Shown one piece after another: positions 60,665 through 64,000 of a stretch of 64,000 nucleotides of DNA. The position numbers and the translations under genes are program-made. The first letter of the stretch is position 1; every line of letters starts with the position of its first letter. The notes under the pieces were generated by a model, which was given only the letters and a program-made list of their open reading frames with translations, was not told where the DNA came from and did not search any database. Source of the DNA: Bosea vestrisii (GTDB lineage Bacteria; Pseudomonadota; Alphaproteobacteria; Rhizobiales; Beijerinckiaceae); NCBI RefSeq assembly GCF_030144325.1, contig NZ_CP126307.1, forward strand, positions 4,306,001 to 4,370,000, in the 5' to 3' direction.

Positions 60665-61729
60665 ATGAGTAACGGTAACCCGCCTTTCTGGCGACCGGAC
60701 ATCCATGCTGACCGGCGTCCGGCGCTGCTGGCGCGCGGACGGATCAAGGCGGCGCTGCGGCGCTGGTTCGAGGCGCGCGAGTTCATCGAGGTCGAGGCCG
60801 CGATCCTGCAGCTTTCACCGGGGAACGAGACGCATCTGCATGGCTTTCCCACCACGCTGATCGACGATGGCGGCGCACAGCATCCTTATTACCTGCACAC
60901 CTCGCCGGAGTTCGCCGCCAAGAAGCTGCTGGCGGCGGGCGAGAAGCGCATCTTCGATTTCGCCCGCGTCTTCCGCAATCGCGAACGCACCGCCCTGCAC
61001 CATCCCGAATTCACCATGCTGGAATGGTATCGCGCCGGGGAGGATTACGAGGCGCTGATGGATGATTGCGCGGCCCTGCTGGCCGAGGCGGCGCGCGCGG
61101 CGGGGGCGAGCGTGCTGCGCTGGCGCGGCGCCGAGGCCGATCCGTTCGCGGCGCCGGAGCGGCTGACCGTGCAGGATGCCTTCCGTCGTCATGCTGGCAT
61201 CGATCTCAAGCGCACGATCGCGGCCGACCTCTATCTCGACCGCCCGGCGCTCGCGGCCGATGCCGCTGAAGCTGGCATCCGGGTTGCCGAAGACGACAGC
61301 TGGTCGGATATCTTCAGCCGCATCCTCTCCGAGAAGGTCGAGCCTGAGCTCGGCCGCGGCCGCGCCACCATCCTGTGCGAATACCCGATCTCCGAGGCGG
61401 CGCTGGCACGGCCGAAGCCGGGCGATCCGCGCGTCGCCGAGCGCTTCGAGCTCTATGCCTGCGGCGTCGAGCTCGCCAATGCCTTCGGGGAGCTGACCGA
61501 TTCGGACGAGCAGCGCCGCCGTTTCGAGGCTGACATGGACGAGAAGCAGCGCATCTATGGCGAGCGCTACCCGATCGACGAGGATTTCCTCGCCGCGCTT
61601 GCGCTGATGCCGCAGGCTTCGGGCATCGCGCTCGGCTTCGACCGGCTGGTCATGCTCGCGACCGGCGCGCGCCGGATCGAGGATGTGCTCTGGACGCCGG
61701 TCGCGGAACCGGGCAGGGGAGGGCAATGA
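60665..61729 (+). CDS. epmA: EF-P lysine aminoacylase EpmA (GenX/PoxA)
   Basis: A class II synthetase-like enzyme of 354 residues that ligates beta-lysine to EF-P. Motif 2 is RVFRNRERT with HHPEFTMLEWY (about residues 100-125) and motif 3 GIALGFDRLVML near the end. The tRNA-binding domain of lysyl-tRNA synthetase is absent, as in the family. The start is ATG 60665; a TTG at 60650 overlaps brnA and is less likely. Its stop overlaps the epmB start by four bases. Confidence 0.95.
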   Translation: MSNGNPPFWRPDIHADRRPALLARGRIKAALRRWFEAREFIEVEAAILQLSPGNETHLHGFPTTLIDDGGAQHPYYLHTSPEFAAKKLLAAGEKRIFDFARVFRNRERTALHHPEFTMLEWYRAGEDYEALMDDCAALLAEAARAAGASVLRWRGAEADPFAAPERLTVQDAFRRHAGIDLKRTIAADLYLDRPALAADAAEAGIRVAEDDSWSDIFSRILSEKVEPELGRGRATILCEYPISEAALARPKPGDPRVAERFELYACGVELANAFGELTDSDEQRRRFEADMDEKQRIYGERYPIDEDFLAALALMPQASGIALGFDRLVMLATGARRIEDVLWTPVAEPGRGGQ

Positions 61730-62790
61730 CGATCCACCAGCTGCCCAGCCAGCCGCTGAAGACGGTCGACGCTCTCGTCGAGCGTGGCCTCGTCGCGCCC
61801 GCCCGGCGCGACGCTTTGGCCGAGGTCACCCAGCGCTATGCCGTTTCGGTGACGCCGGCGATCGCCGCGCTGATCGATCCGTCCGACGAAAGCGACCCCA
61901 TTGCCCGCCAGTTCATTCCTGCCCCGGCAGAGATCGAAACGTTGCCGGAGGAGCTGGCCGACCCGATCGGCGACGAGGCGCATTCGCCGGTCGAGGGCGT
62001 GGTCCATCGCTACCCGGACCGGGCTTTGCTCAAGCTGGTCCATGCCTGCCCGGTCTATTGCCGCTTCTGCTTCCGCCGCGAGATGGTCGGCCCGGGTGGC
62101 GATGCGCTGACCGGCGAGAAACTCGACGCTGCGCTGGCCTATCTCGCCTCCCGTCCGGAAATCTGGGAGGTGATCATGACCGGCGGCGACCCGCTGATCC
62201 TTTCCGCCCGGCGGATGCGCGAGATCGCCAGGCGCCTCGCCGCGATCCCGCACATCAAGGTGGCGCGCTGGCATACGCGCGTGCCGATGGTCCAGCCCGA
62301 GCGCATCACCGAGGACTACGCCCGCGCGCTGCGCATCCCGGGCAAGGCGAGCTACATCGCCATCCACGCCAACCATCCGCGCGAGTTCACCGAGGACGCG
62401 AAGGCTGCGCTGGCACGTCTCGTCGACGCCGGCCACGTCCTCGTCAGCCAGAGCGTGCTGCTCAAGGGCGTCAATGCCGATGTCGAGACGCTGTCGGCGC
62501 TGATGCGCGCTTTCGTCGAGAGCCGGGTCAAGCCGTATTATCTGCACCATCCCGATTTCGCGCCGGGTACCTCGCATTTCCGGATGTCGCTGGCGGAAGG
62601 GCAGGCTCTCGTCAAAAGCCTGCGCGGCAATCTTTCGGGACTGTGCCAGCCGACCTATATCCTCGACATCCCCGGTGGGGCCGGCAAGATCCCGGTCGGG
62701 CCCGCCTTCCTTTCGGGCTGCGAGATGCCCGGCGCGCAAGGCTTCGCGGAGGATCGCCATGGCGACCTCCATGCCTATCCGCCGGTCTGA
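61726..62790 (+). CDS. epmB: EF-P beta-lysylation protein EpmB (lysine 2,3-aminomutase family)
   Basis: A radical SAM enzyme of 354 residues that converts alpha-lysine to beta-lysine for EF-P. The [4Fe-4S] motif is CPVYCRFC (about residue 108). GGDPLIL binds SAM, and the C-terminal half has PYYLHHPDFAPGTSHFR. It needs pyridoxal phosphate, probably through the lysine in the IPGGAGKIPV segment. It is coupled to epmA. No epmC hydroxylase is seen nearby. Confidence 0.95.
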   Translation: MTIHQLPSQPLKTVDALVERGLVAPARRDALAEVTQRYAVSVTPAIAALIDPSDESDPIARQFIPAPAEIETLPEELADPIGDEAHSPVEGVVHRYPDRALLKLVHACPVYCRFCFRREMVGPGGDALTGEKLDAALAYLASRPEIWEVIMTGGDPLILSARRMREIARRLAAIPHIKVARWHTRVPMVQPERITEDYARALRIPGKASYIAIHANHPREFTEDAKAALARLVDAGHVLVSQSVLLKGVNADVETLSALMRAFVESRVKPYYLHHPDFAPGTSHFRMSLAEGQALVKSLRGNLSGLCQPTYILDIPGGAGKIPVGPAFLSGCEMPGAQGFAEDRHGDLHAYPPV

Positions 62791-62828
62791 AGATGCCCTT
62801 GTCGCGGCGATCCGCGAAGGACTGAGCC

Positions 62829-63503
62829 ATGCTGAACTCTGCTGCGCCCGACAAGATGCCGCTCGCGATCGTCTCCGATATCGCCTGCCCGTGGTGCTTC
62901 ATCGGCAAGACCCGGCTGGAGACAGCGCTCGCCAATCATAACCTCACCGAGCGCGTCGCCATCACCTGGCTGCCCTATGAGCTCAACCCGGAGATGCCGG
63001 CCGACGGCATGGACCGCACCGCGTATCTCGACGCCAAGTTCGGCCCCGGCAAGCGCCGCGAGATCGAGCTGCGCCTCTCCGAGGCGGCATTGGAGAGCGG
63101 CGTCACCTTCAACTGGGCGAAGGTGACCAAGAGCGTCAACACCCGCATGGCGCATATGCTCGTCGCCGCCGCCGCGACCGTGCAGCGTGGCGGCGAGATG
63201 ACTGCGGCGCTGTTCAAGGCCTATTGGCAGGACGGGCGCGATATCGGCGACCTCGAGACGCTGGTCGCGATCGCCGGCGAGCAGGGCTTCGACGAGCAGG
63301 CGGCACGCGACGAGTTGTCCAATGACGAGTTGCGCGAGACCGTGATCGGGCTCGAAGCGCATGCCCAGAAGGTCGGCGTGACCGGCGTGCCCTTCTTCAT
63401 CGTCGACGGCAAGCTTGCAGTTTCCGGCGCCCAGCCGCCGGAGGTCTGGACCCAGGTTTTCGCGCAGGTGCTGACGGCGAAGCCTAATGACGAGGATGAG
63501 TGA
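62829..63503 (+). CDS. DsbA-family oxidoreductase (FrnE-like)
   Basis: A cytoplasmic thioredoxin-fold protein of 224 residues without a signal peptide. The active site is CPWC in SDIACPWCFIGKTRLE (about residues 20-23), the cis-proline lies in GVTGVPFFIVDGK, and the helical insertion of FrnE fills the middle. Family members act on cytosolic disulfides and are linked to stress. It lies 38 bp after epmB and may be co-transcribed. Confidence 0.92.
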   Translation: MLNSAAPDKMPLAIVSDIACPWCFIGKTRLETALANHNLTERVAITWLPYELNPEMPADGMDRTAYLDAKFGPGKRREIELRLSEAALESGVTFNWAKVTKSVNTRMAHMLVAAAATVQRGGEMTAALFKAYWQDGRDIGDLETLVAIAGEQGFDEQAARDELSNDELRETVIGLEAHAQKVGVTGVPFFIVDGKLAVSGAQPPEVWTQVFAQVLTAKPNDEDE

Positions 63504-63623
63504 CGCGTTCCGCAGTGCATCTTCGCCGTTGGGTCGAAAAAAAGATCTGTCTCAAAAATGAGAAATCCTTGCGCTGCCGCTCGAATCGTGCCTTTCACCC
63601 GGTAACAGGCGGAGGGCAGGGCG

Positions 63624-64000
63624 ATGACGCAGAAGATCAACGATCTCCGGGACCGCATGATCGTCGCGCTCGATGTGCCGACGGTCTGGGACGCCTACCG
63701 CATCGTTTCGACGCTGGGTGACGGGGCGAGTTTCTACAAGATCGGCTACCGGCTCGCCTTCGCCGGCGGACTCGACCTCGCCCGCCAGCTCGTGACCGAA
63801 GGCAAGAAGGTCTTCCTCGATCTCAAGCTGCACGATATCGGCAACACCGTCACCGAGGGCGTGGAATCGCTGACCAAGCTCGGCGTCACTTTCCTCACCG
63901 TGCATGCCTATCCGCAGACCATGCGCGGCGCGGTCGAGGGGCGCGGCGAGGCGGCCCTGAAGCTGCTCGCGGTCACCGCCCTGACCTCCTATGACGATGG
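63624..64000 (+). CDS. pyrF: Orotidine-5'-phosphate decarboxylase, 3'-partial
   Basis: The last enzyme of UMP synthesis, cut by the window edge after about 125 residues. The N-terminus reads MTQKINDLRDRMIVALDVPT. The catalytic motif is in KKVFLDLKLHDIGNTV, holding the Asp-Lys-x-Asp set. TVHAYPQTMRGAV and VTALTSYDD follow. GGAGGGCAGG precedes the ATG at 63624. The 120-bp gap before it shows no gene. Confidence 0.95.
   Translation, partial: MTQKINDLRDRMIVALDVPTVWDAYRIVSTLGDGASFYKIGYRLAFAGGLDLARQLVTEGKKVFLDLKLHDIGNTVTEGVESLTKLGVTFLTVHAYPQTMRGAVEGRGEAALKLLAVTALTSYDD

Noticed and set aside
1..64000. CRISPR arrays, insertion sequences, prophage genes, rRNA or tRNA genes
   Set aside because: I saw no regularly spaced repeats, transposase or phage proteins, and no rRNA or tRNA sequence in the window.

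Overview
The window is high-GC, gene-dense chromosomal DNA of an alphaproteobacterium, most likely of the order Hyphomicrobiales and close to Bosea. That placement is inferred from the gene families and their order, two SAM-II riboswitches and a CtrA-type site; no rRNA or tRNA gene is present to confirm it. I see no insertion sequence, prophage, CRISPR array or origin. Mobile or selfish DNA is limited to a brnT/brnA toxin-antitoxin pair and several intergenic palindromic repeats.

Layout. 1-6.6 kb: a TonB-dependent receptor (frameshifted, cut by the window edge) divergent from an AraC regulator; a DipZ-type CcdA-thioredoxin protein divergent from an OhrR-like MarR regulator around a 35-bp palindrome; a luciferase-like monooxygenase. 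7-15.8 kb: rpsA with a structured leader, an Hsp70-family protein, a cupin, sppA (frameshifted), ihfB, a LapA-domain protein, an ornithine cyclodeaminase homologue, a DUF3309 peptide, an orphan Bug-type binding protein and mepA. 15.9-25.4 kb: a hydrolase, an extensin-family lipoprotein, a glutathione transferase, then an IclR-regulated divergent locus (ABC importer on one side, dimeric-barrel protein, SDR and amidase on the other). 25.7-33.3 kb: two small unknown proteins, a Tim44-domain protein, dapB, alkB, a TRIC-type channel, grpE and glnD.

33.4-38.2 kb is the most interesting part. Two almost identical SAM-II (metA-type) riboswitches, each directly after a good sigma70-type promoter, precede (i) a sulfonate/nitrate-type ABC importer followed by a GNAT gene and (ii) an ABC ATPase-like protein without a P-loop followed by an OsmC protein. 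This suggests a SAM-repressed uptake system for a sulfur compound with a degenerate ATPase paralogue.

38.2-64 kb is mostly housekeeping: rmuC (in-frame amber), def-fmt-truA, dapE and a DUF805 gene, rnd, lptC-lptA-lptB-rpoN-hpf-ptsN, a class I fumarase, a hydrolase/AraC pair, a metallo-hydrolase, cls, a DUF1993 gene, the EF-P beta-lysylation set (efp, epmA, epmB) with brnTA between efp and epmA, a DsbA/FrnE protein and the start of pyrF.

Caution: three genes (TonB receptor, sppA, efp) are each broken by one surplus G on the + strand, and rmuC by one G-to-A change. Residual sequencing error is at least as likely as true gene decay.
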